Positions 63,762-64,000 of a stretch of 64,000 bases of DNA are shown here, piece after piece (within the stretch, counting starts at the first letter, position 1; each line of letters begins with the position of its first letter). The DNA is from Ancylobacter sonchi. Lineage in GTDB: Bacteria > Pseudomonadota > Alphaproteobacteria > Rhizobiales > Xanthobacteraceae. Position numbers and translations under genes: made by a program. Under the pieces are notes generated by a model. That model had not been told where the DNA came from, searched no databases, and worked only from the letters and a program-made list of their open reading frames with translations. The stretch lies in contig NZ_JAHBGF010000003.1 in assembly GCF_018390695.1 (NCBI RefSeq), forward strand, positions 117,289 through 181,288, in the 5' to 3' direction.

Positions 63762-64000
63762 ATGGCTGTAAGTATCCGGTTCGTGAGTAAGATGGCTTCG
63801 GTCCTGGGCGTCGTCGCCCTTGTGACCGTGGCGGGGGTCGCCGGATCCATTGTCGCGCCTGTTAGCGCCGTCGCGCAGACCGCGAATTCCATTGTTGTCG
63901 AAGGCAATCGCCGCGTTGATGCCGAGACCATCCGCTCCTATTTCGGGACGCCGCCGCTGACGCCGGCGAAGATCGACGAGGGCCTGAAGGCGCTGTACGC
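63762..64000 (+). CDS. bamA: Outer-membrane assembly factor BamA (3' cut by window)
   Basis: The frame from the ATG at 63762 is open to the window end (79 codons). A signal peptide (VLGVVALVTVAGVAGSIVAP, cut near VSAVAQ) leads into the first POTRA domain, SIVVEGNRRVDAETIRSYFG. This is the expected neighbour of rseP. The ribosome binding site is moderate (AAGG about 12 bases upstream). Confidence 0.9.
   Translation, partial: MAVSIRFVSKMASVLGVVALVTVAGVAGSIVAPVSAVAQTANSIVVEGNRRVDAETIRSYFGTPPLTPAKIDEGLKALY

Noticed and set aside
1..64000. CRISPR arrays, rRNA genes or insertion-sequence transposases
   Set aside because: I saw no regular direct-repeat/spacer array, no rRNA sequence and no transposase motif in reading the window.

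Overview
The window is high-GC alphaproteobacterial DNA. The gene order nuoA-N, birA, rnj, mce, DUF1467, proS, lolC, lolD, dnaE followed by rpsB, tsf, pyrH, frr, uppS, cdsA, rseP, bamA is typical of Hyphomicrobiales (Rhizobiales). The short bacterial-type ProS, the C-terminally extended RpsB and LexA boxes of the GTTC-N7-GTTC class agree. A Xanthobacteraceae-like host (Ancylobacter/Starkeya/Xanthobacter) is my best guess, from recall only.

Region 1 (1-11303) is the right end of a prophage. It holds an SGNH-hydrolase tail protein cut by the window edge, a lectin-like tail protein, a modular endolysin (PG-binding plus GH24 lysozyme), two small membrane proteins (a holin candidate and a companion), two long beta-helix tail spikes with the same N-terminal anchor, several small unknown genes, one of them behind a LexA box, and an SRAP (YedK/HMCES-type) gene. 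It ends at a 50-bp copy of the 3' part of tRNA-Asp(GUC), which marks the attachment site. The intact tRNA should lie at the other, unseen end.

Region 2 (11304-18750) is a sparsely coding chromosomal stretch. It carries cell-surface glycan genes: gmd, a two-part GT2 glycosyltransferase, a GT4 glycosyltransferase and a sulfotransferase, separated by spacers of 0.3-1.1 kb.

Region 3 (18751-24194) is an L-rhamnonate catabolic cluster: a divergent LysR regulator, a diketo-deoxy-sugar-acid hydrolase, an SDR dehydrogenase, an MFS transporter (RhmT type) and L-rhamnonate dehydratase (RhmD). It should turn imported L-rhamnonate into pyruvate plus lactate. A strong terminator closes it.

Region 4 (24198-29673) has an AarC-type succinate/acetate CoA-transferase, a pair of periplasmic murein enzymes (YkuD L,D-transpeptidase and MepA) and a GMC oxidoreductase.

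Region 5 (30081-48410) is one long collinear run: all 14 complex I genes, then birA, RNase J, methylmalonyl-CoA epimerase and a DUF1467 membrane protein. Two extra small genes sit inside it: a pentapeptide-repeat protein between nuoF and nuoG, overlapping both, and an 87-aa two-helix membrane protein between nuoH and nuoI.

Region 6 (49042-64000) has proS, lolCD, a small HIRAN-like membrane protein, dnaE, and the translation/envelope cluster from rpsB to the start of bamA. Between lolD and dnaE lies the most striking signal in the window: two perfect LexA boxes flanking a promoter region ahead of an unlisted 32-residue membrane peptide with a good ribosome binding site. This resembles SOS-induced membrane division inhibitors such as Caulobacter SidA. 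The usual neighbours coaX (birA-rnj) and dxr (cdsA-rseP) are absent from their expected places.
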